Shown here piece after piece: positions 25,979 through 35,197 of a DNA stretch of 64,000 nucleotides. The notes under the pieces were generated by a model. That model was not told the origin of the DNA, made no database searches, and saw only the letters and a program-made list of their open reading frames with translations. Every line of letters begins with the position of its first letter. Position 1 is the first letter of the stretch. The position numbers and the translations under genes are program-made. The DNA is from TMED8 sp038125725 (GTDB lineage Bacteria; Pseudomonadota; Alphaproteobacteria; Rhodospirillales; Casp-alpha2), in assembly GCA_038125725.1 (NCBI GenBank), contig JAYPEK010000016.1, positions 12,000-75,999 on the forward strand, written 5' to 3'.

Positions 25979-26807
25979 GGCGTGCTCCCTCCGCGAGGAT
26001 GGTATCGGCCTGGGCGGCTTCGGCTTGCAGGGTGTGCCAGTCGGGAATGTCGTTGTCCCATTCGATCAGCGTCGGTTGCGGGCCGGCGAGCGACAGCGCC
26101 TGGCGGTAAAGCGACCAGACGGGATCGGCGACGGCGCGGTCGTGTGCATCGATCAACAGAAGCGTGCCGTCCTCGGTTCGGTCCTCGGCATGGCCGGCCA
26201 AGTGGATTTCCCCGACCGGCGCCATCGGGAATTGGCGGAGGTAGTCGACCGGATCGTCGCCGTGGTTGATGCAGGAAACGTAGACGTTGTTGACGTCGAG
26301 CAAGAGGCCGCAGCCGGTGCGGCGCGCCATCTCGGCGATGAACCCGGTCTCGGTCCAAGTGCTGTCCTGGAACCGGAGGTAGGTGGCCGGGTTCTCGATC
26401 AGGATCGGGCGGCTGAGATGCGTCTGCACCTGATCCACGTGGCGGCAGACCCGATCGAGGGTCTCGTCGGTATAGGGAAGCGCGAGCAGGTCGTTGAAGA
26501 ATTGGCCCTGATGCGTCGACCAGGCCAGGTGCTCGGATACCAGCGCGGGCTCAAATCGCTCGACCAGCGCCTTCAAGCGGTCCAGGTGGTCCCGGTCGTG
26601 GTCGCCGGCGCCGCCGATGGAAAGGCCGACGCCGTGCAGCGACAAGGGGAAGCGTTCGCGGACGCGCGCCAGGGCGGCCAGCGGCGGACCGCCGTCGCCC
26701 ATGTAATTCTCCGGGTGGACCTCGAACCAACCGGTTTCCGGGTCACCCTCGAGAACGTCCGCGTAGTGCCGGGGCTTGAGCCCGACACCGGCGCGCGCCC
26801 GGGTCAT
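25968..26807 (-). CDS. bufB: DUF692 multinuclear non-heme iron oxygenase (MNIO), BufB type
   Basis: 279 aa, DUF692 TIM barrel. Metal-ligand regions are LSLHGVGLSIG, SEHLAWS, ILIENPATYL, LLLDVNNVYVS and EIHLAGH, all intact. BufB enzymes bind two or three irons and convert Cys residues of the bufferin precursor to 5-thiooxazole groups that bind copper (established for bufferins). It lies 13 bases downstream of bufA and overlaps bufC, so the operon is bufA-bufB-bufC-doxX. Confidence 0.92.
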   Translation of the reverse strand: MTRARAGVGLKPRHYADVLEGDPETGWFEVHPENYMGDGGPPLAALARVRERFPLSLHGVGLSIGGAGDHDRDHLDRLKALVERFEPALVSEHLAWSTHQGQFFNDLLALPYTDETLDRVCRHVDQVQTHLSRPILIENPATYLRFQDSTWTETGFIAEMARRTGCGLLLDVNNVYVSCINHGDDPVDYLRQFPMAPVGEIHLAGHAEDRTEDGTLLLIDAHDRAVADPVWSLYRQALSLAGPQPTLIEWDNDIPDWHTLQAEAAQADTILAEGARHVA

Positions 26808-26820
26808 CGCTGGCGCCCGC

Positions 26821-27114
26821 TTAGCTCGGGTTGTCGCGCTTCAGCGGCTGCAGGCTGCCCATGCGGTCGCCCGGCAGCTTCATGGTCTCGCAGGTGCCCT
26901 TGGGCACCAGCTTCCAGGCATTGCCCTGGTAATCGACGCTCGACGTGCCGGCGCAGGACGTGCCGGGGCCGGCGGCGCAGTCGTTCTTGCCGGCGAGCGA
27001 AACGCCGTAGCATTTCTCGTTCTCGGCCGCCTGGCCGGCACCCGGCATCGTGGCGGTGGCGGAAGCGGCAAGGGCGCCGGCGACGATGGCGGCGGTGGTC
27101 AGTTTGCGGTGCAT
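26821..27114 (-). CDS. bufA1: Bufferin precursor (DUF2282), BufA1 type
   Basis: 97 aa from the ATG at 27114 with GAGGAG eight bases upstream; the open frame to 27186 lacks a ribosome site. Residues 1-30 are a signal peptide. The mature part has exactly four Cys (35, 46, 54, 75) in the family pattern EKCYGV, GKNDC, SCAG and PKGTC. In characterised bufferins the central cysteines are modified by BufB and the peptide protects against copper in the periplasm. First gene of the operon. Confidence 0.92.
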   Translation of the reverse strand: MHRKLTTAAIVAGALAASATATMPGAGQAAENEKCYGVSLAGKNDCAAGPGTSCAGTSSVDYQGNAWKLVPKGTCETMKLPGDRMGSLQPLKRDNPS

Positions 27115-27416
27115 GTTCGGTCTCCTCATTGAATTCGAGATGCGGCCCGGCGAAGCACTGGGCGTGGGGAGACTGATGCCAGACACGCGGCCCGGCGGGA
27201 ATTAACGTTTCCTCACATGTCGGTGAGAAGCGCGCGAGCGGCGGGGGTGGGGCCGGTTTCGAGCAGGAAAAGGGCTTCGATAGTTCCGCAAGGATATTCC
27301 TGTTGGTGACCCAAAGCGGACAAGAAATTGGGACTGGGATGCGCTCAGGGCTGTTCTATTCCCGTTTCCGACGGGAATCGCGCCCTGACTGGTGCGGTCC
27401 ACCTGTCCGACCGCCG
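27115..27416. other. Intergenic region between the lectin gene and bufA, with a hairpin
   Basis: 302 bases without a supportable gene. It carries the leader and presumably the promoter of bufA; no convincing -35/-10 pair was found. Near the lectin end there is a perfect 8-base inverted repeat, ATTCCCGT (27358-27365) and ACGGGAAT (27371-27378), with a 5-base loop, about 40 bases past the lectin stop. There is no T-run, so a terminator is possible but not shown. AACGTT at 27205-27210 is a small palindrome in the bufA leader. Confidence 0.5.
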
Positions 27417-30400
27417 CTAACCCTTGAACTCCCGGAACCAATGCTGGGGCACGTTATTGCATTCCCATTGTTGGATTTTTGCCCGGTCGTCCTTGGACGG
27501 CCCTCGGACATCCAGGCAGTTTTTGGTGGAGTTCTCAGGACGGATTCGGAACCAGCCGGTGCGTTTGCCGTTCTTCTTTTCGTAATCGAACCAGAAGCCT
27601 GAGTTTTTCGCATTGTCGCAGGGCCACTGGATGATTTTGCCTTGGTTCTTCGTGCTGTTGCCGGAAACATTCATGCACAGCCCCGACTTCACGTTTTTCA
27701 GGCTATAGGTGAAACGATCTCCACGGTCGATCAACATGAACTGCTGGTTGGGCGCGTTCTTGTAGCAAGTGAACTGATTCATCTTCACGCCGCGCTTTGT
27801 CGAGCCCGTGTTGTCGATGCATTTCCCCGAATATCGGGAGACGAATGTGCGAGGCCCCGGTCGATCGAGCTGCGCCTGCGCCGTTTCGAAATGTTTGTTG
27901 ATCTCCGCATTCGACACATTGGTCACATCCCGGAACATCTGGGCGCGATTATTCTTGCCGCATGTGTATTGGATGAACTTGACCCGGTCTTCCATTTTCC
28001 CGCCTTGAAGATCGAGGCACTTACCGGAATGGACAGAGACGATGTTTTTCCAGCCGTAACCGACGTCGACCACCCGCCAGCGTTGGTTCGCCTTCCCGAG
28101 GCAGGGCCATTGGATGACTTCGGCGCGATCGGACTTGCTGCCACCCGAGACGTCCAGGCACATGCCGGACTTGGCGATGCGGATTTCGCCGCCGGCCTTC
28201 GCGCCCGTGCCAGGCATGAAGACGAACTCCTGGTTCTTGTTTTTGCGATCGCATCTAAAGGCATGCATTTGCGCGCCCTGCTTGGTCGAGCCGGTGTTGT
28301 CTATGCAGCGCCCCGAGGCATGCACCTGCATGATGTTGCCCTTCAATGCAGCCGCGTTGGCGAACTTGAACATCTGCGACTTGTTGTTCACGTCGCACAA
28401 GGCCTTGGCGATGCTCTTGCCGTCCACTTCCAGGCAGTCGCGCAGATTGGGCGCGAACCGCACATGGCCGGACTCCGTGTAAACCCAACGCGGGAACCCC
28501 GCCCCCTTGGGCAGTTCGTGGCTCGCCTTGCCGCACTTCGGCGCCTGCACGATGACTTTCGACGCCTTGTTCGTCGAGGGGTATATGCAATAGGCCGGCG
28601 CCATCATGGAGGCGTGCATCATGCCTGAATCATTGCCGAATTTATCGACGAAGATCTGGTTGATGTTGCCGTCCTTACAGGGCGCCATGATCGGCCGGTC
28701 GCCCTTGGCGTCAATGGTCACGCAATTCTTTCCCTGCTGCATGTTGAAGGCACGCGCCATTTCCCTCGGCTTCAGGGTATTGCCCATGACGAAGGCGATT
28801 TTCTTGTAGCCCGTTCGCGGATCGGTCTTTGGGTCGATTTCGAACGTGCAGGGATTGGAGGTCTTTGATTTGCACGGCGCATTGGTCCAGTGGCTTAAGC
28901 CGTAAACGTTTTCGAACCCGTTGGGACCATGGACTTCAATGGAAATGTCCTCGCCGGGGTAGTGCCAGGACAGTTCGTGGTTCGATATGCCCTGCGAATT
29001 GCAGCCTTGTGTCGAACAGACGGTGCGTTTGCGTGCCGGGGCGTACAGAGTGGTGGTGACGATGTTGCCCATGATTCCCTGACCCGCATGTTGGACGGGG
29101 CTATCATTTGACACCATGACCGGCACATAGGGAACCACCTCCCAAATGGCCTTCTTGCCGTGGTTGACGTAGGCGCAATTCTCAATGACCTCGACGTTGG
29201 TGCCGTTGGCGGACAGACAGCGGCCGAAGCTGGAACGCACATACCCGCGGCCATTCAAGAACCAACTCATTTCCGGCGTGTTCTGCGCACCGCACGACGT
29301 CACGAGTTCTCTGTTGTAGGCCCTGAGGCAACGGTCCGAGAGCAAGCTTTTGATCAATCCCGACCCGGTCATCTCCAGAACCTGTGAGCTCGCCGCCGTA
29401 CTTTCCTGCCCGCACGTCACAAGGCTTGGCTTTTTATCCTTGCCGATTGCCAGGCACTTGCCGGTTGCCGCGTTTTTGAGCGCAATAGGTATGTTCCGAA
29501 GCGAATAGAAGGGCCGCTGCAGGTTCATATTATCGGTTTCCACGACCAGAACCTCATAGTCCTTGCTAATCACCGGGTACCGGCTGCCGGCCAGGAAGTC
29601 CTTGTAGGGATGCACGCAGGTGCCGCCGTCGGAGCGGTCCTGGTGGAACACGGTGCCGATCAGCAATTCCGACTTGTCGGCCAATTTGAACAGGCCGGTG
29701 TTGTTGATCACGGCGGCGGCCTTGGCGAGCGCCGGGTTGAAGGTCGCCCGGCAGATAGATTTGGTCAGATGCGGCTTGGCTCTACTGTCATTCTGGTAAT
29801 AGAGGTATTTTCCATCAAACAATGCTTTTTCGTTCTTTTTGACCTCTGATTTAGGCACCCAGGTCGCCAGAACGGGCGTCGCCACCAGAACCTTGAAGCT
29901 CTTGGTTTCCTCAATCGTCCAGCCGTATCCGTTGTAGTAGGCAATGTAACAGACGTCCGTTTCCGGATCGAACTGGCCCAATCCGCCTTTCAACGCCTTG
30001 CCGTCCCCGGTCTTGCCCGATGTGGCTTCGCACACGCCCATGGGAATGATCTGTTTGTAGTTGTTGGCTTTCATGGCCAGGTTGCGCGACCAGCTGGCGA
30101 CGCGGAAGGCATCTTTTGCCATTGCCCCAAGTTGTGACCCGATCGCTAGTTTGAAAGCAGCTTCGGCCGCCGAAACGGTCAATGGCGAAGTGATGTTGGC
30201 GTGGCCGGCAACGAGGCCGTTTTGCGGCCATTTCATCTTGAATTTTACGCCCGAGATCAGGTTGTCCGCCAGGCGTCGACCCTTGATGATATGAGGATCA
30301 TAGCCGGGAACGTTGGTTGACCACTTTACCTGCTTCTTATCGTAAAACCCCAAACCATATCCGACTCTTGGGCCATGCCCGTTGTCGGCAATATAGATGC

Positions 30401-30466
30401 GGCATTCAGCGCGACAATCGCTCCCAAGATCGCGCGCTTTACGGTCTGTGTGCATATCTTATTCAA
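27417..30466 (-). CDS. Large secreted DM9-like / ricin-type beta-trefoil repeat protein, frameshifted after the signal peptide
   Basis: The continuous frame 27417-30455 encodes 1012 aa with no signal peptide. A TTG at 30466 with GGAGG six bases upstream opens another frame that reads a clear signal peptide (MNKICTQTVKR, a hydrophobic core, then TTGMAQ) and stops after ~45 codons. Adding one base at the GGGGTTTT run (minus strand, 30351-30344) joins them into ~1016 aa. The body has two DM9-like units near residues 140-200 and 235-305 (CYIAYYNGYGW...FKVLV; CVHPY...YEVLV). After these come about a dozen beta-trefoil-like repeats of the form G-x-C-L/I-D-x-x-G ... Q-x-x/W, densest in the last 310 residues. 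Likely a secreted carbohydrate-binding protein; less GC-rich than its neighbours. Confidence 0.75.
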
Positions 30467-30782
30467 GATTTCCTCCAGTACGAATGCCGAACTAATACAT
30501 TAAGTGCCCGTATCTTCAAAAAGGTTGCACATTTAAGATCATAAATCCCGAATTTCTTCGATTTAGCAGCATCATTATTAATGAGGTATCTCATCAGGCC
30601 TTCGTTATTGCTAAACGATTAGTTGCCTATGCCGATAGAAACGACATGGCTGCGCCACTATTCAAAATCATCCGGGATATCCGCTCGGCATATCCTTTTC
30701 ACGTCCGCTTGTGGTGAATGCCGGCGCTATCGACCCCAATTCGGTCGTCAAACCCAGCCATGACGGGGGGGGGGTGGAACCT
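30467..30782. other. AT-rich intergenic region between mlaF and the lectin gene
   Basis: 316 bases with no gene. Besides the lectin promoter it holds a short palindrome, ATGAG-GTAT-CTCAT (30581-30594), ~115 bases upstream of the lectin start, and a run of ten G (30765-30774) 8 bases past the mlaF stop. The composition is much more AT-rich than the flanking mlaF gene, as for the lectin gene. No terminator hairpin for mlaF was recognised. Confidence 0.55.
30492..30519 (-). promoter_or_regulatory. Putative promoter of the lectin gene
   Basis: On the minus strand TTGAAG (30514-30519) and TATTAG (30492-30497) are 16 bases apart. Transcription would begin about 10 bases before the GGAGG (30472-30476) and TTG (30464-30466), giving a short leader and supporting the TTG as the true start. 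Confidence 0.5.
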
Positions 30783-31550
30783 CTACGCCCTAAGCGCCAT
30801 CCTGATCGGGCCCGTCGTGCGGCCGTGGATGAATTGGTCGAGGATTTCGTTGTCGGACGCGTCGACATCGGCCACGCTTCCGGACCAGGCGATCTTGCCG
30901 TCGTAAAGCATGGCGATCTTGTCGCCGATCTTGCGCGCCGACTGCATGTCGTGGGTGATGGTCAGCGCCGTGGCGCCGACCTTGTCGTTGACGGCGATGA
31001 TCAGGTCGTTGATGACGTCGGCCATGATCGGGTCGAGGCCGGTGGTCGGCTCATCGAAGAAGATGATCGCCGGATCGTGCGCAATGGCGCGCGCCAGGCC
31101 GACGCGTTTCTGCATGCCGAAAGAGAGATCGGCCGGCGACAAATCGCAGACGTTCTCGCCCAAGCCGACCAGCGCCAGTTTCTCCAGCGCCAGGCCGCGC
31201 GCGTCGTGGCGGTCGATCTTGTTCTGCGCCAGAAGCCCGAAGGCGACGTTCTCCCAGACCGGCAAGCTGTCGAACAGCGCCGCGCCCTGGAACATGACGC
31301 CGATCTGGTCGTTCATGCGTTCGCGCTCGGCCGGTTTCATGGCCAGCACGTTCTCGCCGTCGATCTCGATGACGCCCTGGTCGGGGGTCAGAAGGCCGAG
31401 GATGCATTTGATGGTGACAGACTTGCCGGTGCCGGAGCCGCCTATGATGACCACCGATTCCCCTTCGGCGATATCGAGATCGACGCCGGCAAGGACCCGC
31501 TTCGGCCCGAAGGCCTTGTGCACGTCCTTCAAGGATATCTTGGTGCTCAT
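30783..31550 (-). CDS. mlaF: ABC transporter ATPase, MlaF type
   Basis: 255 aa. Walker A GGSGTGKS (~38-45), a signature reading LSFGMQKRV instead of the usual LSGGM, Walker B IIFFDEPTTGLDP and a conserved His in ITHDMQS. MlaF powers the Mla phospholipid transport complex with MlaE, keeping outer-membrane lipid asymmetry. It overlaps mlaE by 4 bases. No mlaD/mlaC genes are in the window; they may lie elsewhere, as in many alphaproteobacteria. Confidence 0.93.
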   Translation of the reverse strand: MSTKISLKDVHKAFGPKRVLAGVDLDIAEGESVVIIGGSGTGKSVTIKCILGLLTPDQGVIEIDGENVLAMKPAERERMNDQIGVMFQGAALFDSLPVWENVAFGLLAQNKIDRHDARGLALEKLALVGLGENVCDLSPADLSFGMQKRVGLARAIAHDPAIIFFDEPTTGLDPIMADVINDLIIAVNDKVGATALTITHDMQSARKIGDKIAMLYDGKIAWSGSVADVDASDNEILDQFIHGRTTGPIRMALRA

Positions 31551-32359
31551 TTGGCGAAGAATATTTCCGTCAGGATATAGTCGAAGCAGAGGATCAGGAT
31601 CGAGGCCGAGACCACCGCGTTGGTCGTCGCCTGGCCGACGCCCTGGGCGCCGCCCTTGGAATGATAGCCGTGGTAACAGCCCATCAGGGTGATCAGGAAG
31701 CCGAACACCGAGGCCTTCACCAGACCGGAGATGACGTCGGAGGCCTCCAGGAATTCCCAGGTGTTCTTGAGATAATTGGCCGGGTTGAAGCCGAGCTTGT
31801 AGACGCTGACCAGATAACCGCCGAAGACGCCGATGATGTCGGCGATAAACACCAGCACCGGCAGCATGGTGACGCCGGCGATCAGCCGGGGTGCGACCAG
31901 GTATTTCATCGGGTTGGTGGAAAGCGTCGTCAGCGCATCGATCTGTTCGGTGACCCGCATGGTGCCGATTTCGGCGGCCATGGCGGCGCCGATCCGCCCC
32001 GCCACCATCAGCCCGGCCAGCACCGGGCCAAGTTCGCGGGTGATCGACAGCACCACGACGTTGGCGATGGCGCCCTCGGCCGAGAAGCGCGCGAAGCCGG
32101 TATAGCTTTGCAGCGCCAGCACCATGCCGGCGAAGACGGCGGTGAGGCCGACGACGGGCAGCGAGTAGTAGCCGATCTCGATCATCTGGCGGCCGATGAT
32201 GCGGAAGTACCAGGGGGCGCGGAAGCAGTGCGAGGTGCCGTCGATGGTGAAGATGGTCAGCCGCCCGGCGGTCGCCAGGAAACCCAGGAACACGCGGCCC
32301 ACTGCTTGCAGGAAGCGGATCGGATGAAGGATCGATTCGGAAGTGCCGGTTTCGTTCAT
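31547..32359 (-). CDS. mlaE: ABC transporter permease, MlaE type
   Basis: 270 aa with about five or six hydrophobic segments and the MlaE/Tgd1 core: VVGLTAVFAGMVLALQSY, SITRELGPVLAGLMVAGRIGAA and MRVTEQIDAL. Partner of MlaF in phospholipid trafficking across the inner membrane. It starts 36 bases after alr and overlaps mlaF by 4 bases; in related genomes mlaEF commonly follow alr, so this is likely one operon with dnaB-alr. Confidence 0.93.
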   Translation of the reverse strand: MNETGTSESILHPIRFLQAVGRVFLGFLATAGRLTIFTIDGTSHCFRAPWYFRIIGRQMIEIGYYSLPVVGLTAVFAGMVLALQSYTGFARFSAEGAIANVVVLSITRELGPVLAGLMVAGRIGAAMAAEIGTMRVTEQIDALTTLSTNPMKYLVAPRLIAGVTMLPVLVFIADIIGVFGGYLVSVYKLGFNPANYLKNTWEFLEASDVISGLVKASVFGFLITLMGCYHGYHSKGGAQGVGQATTNAVVSASILILCFDYILTEIFFAK

Positions 32360-32395
32360 CTGCGCTGCCCGTTGTCCTTCACGTGTTGCTTCCCG

Positions 32396-33502
32396 TTATT
32401 CCCCCAGGTAGCGGCGATGATAGCGCCGTCCCAGGCTGGTGAGTATCTCATATCCGATGGTGCCGGCCAGCGCCGCCACCTCGTCGACGGCGATATGCGG
32501 ACCGATCAGTTCCGCCCAATCGCCGGGCCGGCAGTTTTCCGGCGCCACGTCGCTGACGTCGAGCATGGTGAGATCCATGGTCACCCGTCCGACGACCGGC
32601 ACCGGTTGGCCGCCGATGAAGGCGCGCCCGCCGCCGGAGAGCGAACGCAGGTAACCATCCGCGTAGCCCGCCGATACGGTAGCGATTCTCATGGGTTTTT
32701 CAACGCTATAGGTGGCGCCGTAGCTGACCGTCTCGCCAGGGTTGGCGTCGCGGACTTGCAGGATGCGGGCCGCCAGCGAGACCACCGGCTGCATGGGGTT
32801 TTCGCGTCCCGGCGTCGGGTTGCAGCCATAGAGCGCAACGCCCGGACGGACCACATCGCCCCGGTATTCGGGGCCCAAGAAGATGCCTGACGAATTGGCG
32901 AAACTGCTGCGTCCCATGGGCAGGATTTCGCGCGCATGGCGGAAGCGGGCGAGTTGTTCGGCGCTTTGGCTAGTCTCTTCGTCGGCGGAGGCGAAATGCG
33001 ACATCACCAGGCGAATGTCGAGCCCATCCAGCAGGCTCGCATCGCGCGCGATGGCATCCAGTTCATCCGGCGGCAGCCCCAAGCGCAGCATGCCGGTATC
33101 GACATGGATGTTGCAGGGCCGCGCTTCCGCGCCCGAGGCCGATTTCCAGCGCGTGATTTCGTCGAGGCTGCCGAGCGCCGGGATCAGGCGGTGATCGATG
33201 TAGGCCTCTTCGGCGCCGGCGAGCAGGCCGTTCAAGATATGGATGTCGGCGTCGGCGAGCAGACCGCGGAGCCGAACGCCTTCACCCACGTGGGCGACGA
33301 AGAAGGTCCGGCAGCCTTCCGCCCAGATGCGCGGCGCGGCCTGTTCGATACCAATGCCGTAGGCGTCGGCCTTGACCACGGCGGCTGCTTCGGCGCCGGC
33401 TGCCATCTCGCGCAGGTCCCGGTAATTCGCCGCGAGTGCATCCAGGTCCACGGTAAGCACCGCGCCGGCGAGATGCGAGGGAACGCTGTTTTCTGTCATC
33501 AC
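32396..33502 (-). CDS. alr: Alanine racemase
   Basis: 368 aa. PLP Lys44 in VVKADAYGIG, N-terminal LTVDLDALAANYRDL, phosphate-binding region and a catalytic Tyr in SYGATYSVEKP with SAGYADGY. It provides D-alanine for peptidoglycan. Two Met codons open the frame; either can start. It lies 31 bases after dnaB and before mlaE. Confidence 0.95.
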   Translation of the reverse strand: MMTENSVPSHLAGAVLTVDLDALAANYRDLREMAAGAEAAAVVKADAYGIGIEQAAPRIWAEGCRTFFVAHVGEGVRLRGLLADADIHILNGLLAGAEEAYIDHRLIPALGSLDEITRWKSASGAEARPCNIHVDTGMLRLGLPPDELDAIARDASLLDGLDIRLVMSHFASADEETSQSAEQLARFRHAREILPMGRSSFANSSGIFLGPEYRGDVVRPGVALYGCNPTPGRENPMQPVVSLAARILQVRDANPGETVSYGATYSVEKPMRIATVSAGYADGYLRSLSGGGRAFIGGQPVPVVGRVTMDLTMLDVSDVAPENCRPGDWAELIGPHIAVDEVAALAGTIGYEILTSLGRRYHRRYLGE

Positions 33503-33533
33503 CGGCCAACCATGCGCCGAGCCGGGGTGCCGC

Positions 33534-35066
33534 TCAAGGCCCCGGGTAGCCGTCGTCGTGCTGGGTGTCGAGATCGCCGAAGCGGGTGAACTGACCGTCG
33601 AACATCAGTCTCACCGTGCCGATGGGGCCGTGGCGCTGCTTGGCGACGATGACCTCGGCGACGTTGTGGACGCGGGCCAGGCGTTCCTCCCAGTTGGTGA
33701 TGCGCTGGGCGAACTTGTCGGCGCCCTCGTCAGCGCGCTGCTTGGGCTCGGCTTTCTCCAGGTAATATTCGTCGCGGTAGATGAAGGTGACCACATCGGC
33801 GTCCTGTTCGATGGAGCCCGATTCACGCAAGTCCGCCAGTTGCGGGCGCTTGTCTTCGCGGTTCTCCACCTGGCGCGACAACTGCGACAGCGCGATCACC
33901 GGCACGTGCAGTTCCTTGGCCAGGGTCTTGAGGCCACGGGTGATTTCCGAGACCTCCTGCACGCGGTTATCGTTGCGCGACCCGGCGGAACCGGAAATGA
34001 GCTGCAGGTAATCGACGATGATCAGCCCCAGCTTGTGCTGGCGCTTCAACCGCCTGGCCCGGGTGCGGAGCGCGCTGACCGTCAGCGCCGGGGTGTCGTC
34101 GATGAACACCGGCACCTGGTGCAGCGTTTGGCTGGCCTGCACCAGGCGGGTGAATTCCTCGTTGGTGAGCTCGCCCTTGCGCATGCGGTCGGAGGCGATG
34201 TTCGATTGCTCCGACAGGATACGTGCCGCCAACTGTTCGGCCGACATTTCCAGCGAGAAGAACCCGACAACCGCGCCTTCCTCGCCATGGGTTTCCAGGT
34301 AATCCTTGGCGGCGTTGTAAGCGATGTTGGTGGCCAGCGCCGTCTTGCCCATGGCCGGACGCCCGGCGAGGATGATCAGGTCGGACGGATGCAGGCCGCC
34401 CATCAGGCGGTCGAAATCGCGGAAGCCGGAACCGACGCCGGCGAGCTTGCCTTCGCGCTTGTGCGCGGCCTCGGCGACCTCGATGGCCTTCACGATCGAT
34501 TCCTTGAAGGCCATGAAACCGCCTTCGTAGGTACCCGACGTCGCCAAGTCGTAAAGGCTCTGTTCGGCCATCTCGATCTGCGAGGTCGCGGTGTTGTCGA
34601 CGTCGCCCTTGTAGGCGCGGTTGACCACGTCTTCACCCAGGTTGATCAACTCGCGCTTCAGGTAAAGGTCGTAGATGATGCGGCCATATTCCTGGGCGTT
34701 GATGACGGTCACCGCGGAAGAGGTGATCTCGTCCAGGTAGGCGGGGCCGCCGATCTCGCCCAGGCTCTCTTCCTGTTCGAAGTAGCGCTGCAGGGTGATC
34801 GAATCGGCAATCTGGCCGCGCTCGATCAGCTTCGAACAAGCCTCGAAGATGCGGCCGTGCTGGGCCAGGGCGAAGTGACCCGGTGCCAGGTAGTCGGAGA
34901 CCATCTCGTAAGCGCGGTTGTTGGCGAAGATGGCGCCCAGCAACGCCTTCTCCGCTTCGATGTTGTGCGGCAGGCGCCTAAAAGGCGTCGGCTGCATGGC
35001 GTCGACATGGTCGTCGAGGGCGGCGTTGCCGTCGAATTCGGCGGGCGGGGGCAGGGTGGTTGGCAT
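33534..35066 (-). CDS. dnaB: Replicative DNA helicase
   Basis: 510 aa, standard DnaB: N-terminal helical domain (PHNIEAEKALLGAIF), linker, RecA-like domain with Walker A GRPAMGKTA (~227-235), Walker B LIIVDYLQLI and arginine finger region. No intein is present. It has a slightly extended N-terminus of ~25 residues. Part of the rpsF-rpsR-rplI-dnaB-alr gene order. Confidence 0.97.
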   Translation of the reverse strand: MPTTLPPPAEFDGNAALDDHVDAMQPTPFRRLPHNIEAEKALLGAIFANNRAYEMVSDYLAPGHFALAQHGRIFEACSKLIERGQIADSITLQRYFEQEESLGEIGGPAYLDEITSSAVTVINAQEYGRIIYDLYLKRELINLGEDVVNRAYKGDVDNTATSQIEMAEQSLYDLATSGTYEGGFMAFKESIVKAIEVAEAAHKREGKLAGVGSGFRDFDRLMGGLHPSDLIILAGRPAMGKTALATNIAYNAAKDYLETHGEEGAVVGFFSLEMSAEQLAARILSEQSNIASDRMRKGELTNEEFTRLVQASQTLHQVPVFIDDTPALTVSALRTRARRLKRQHKLGLIIVDYLQLISGSAGSRNDNRVQEVSEITRGLKTLAKELHVPVIALSQLSRQVENREDKRPQLADLRESGSIEQDADVVTFIYRDEYYLEKAEPKQRADEGADKFAQRITNWEERLARVHNVAEVIVAKQRHGPIGTVRLMFDGQFTRFGDLDTQHDDGYPGP

Positions 35067-35197
35067 GGCGCCGGATATTATAAACGATCGGCAAAAGCCG
35101 ATAGCGGCGAAGCTCGGGACAAGTCAATCGAACGGGGATGAAACCGTTGTAAACCCTTGCCCTTGTGGATTCCGGGCAAAGACTGTGGATAACTGCC

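Noticed and set aside
27205..27245. ECF-type promoter for bufA (GGAAAC ... GTGTCT)
   Set aside because: The two boxes are about 20 or more bases apart, too far for a normal ECF promoter, and no sigma factor gene is nearby.
27303..27602. 99-codon plus-strand open frame between bufA and the lectin gene
   Set aside because: Most of it is antisense to the lectin C-terminus, there is no convincing ribosome site, and the product has no recognisable pattern.
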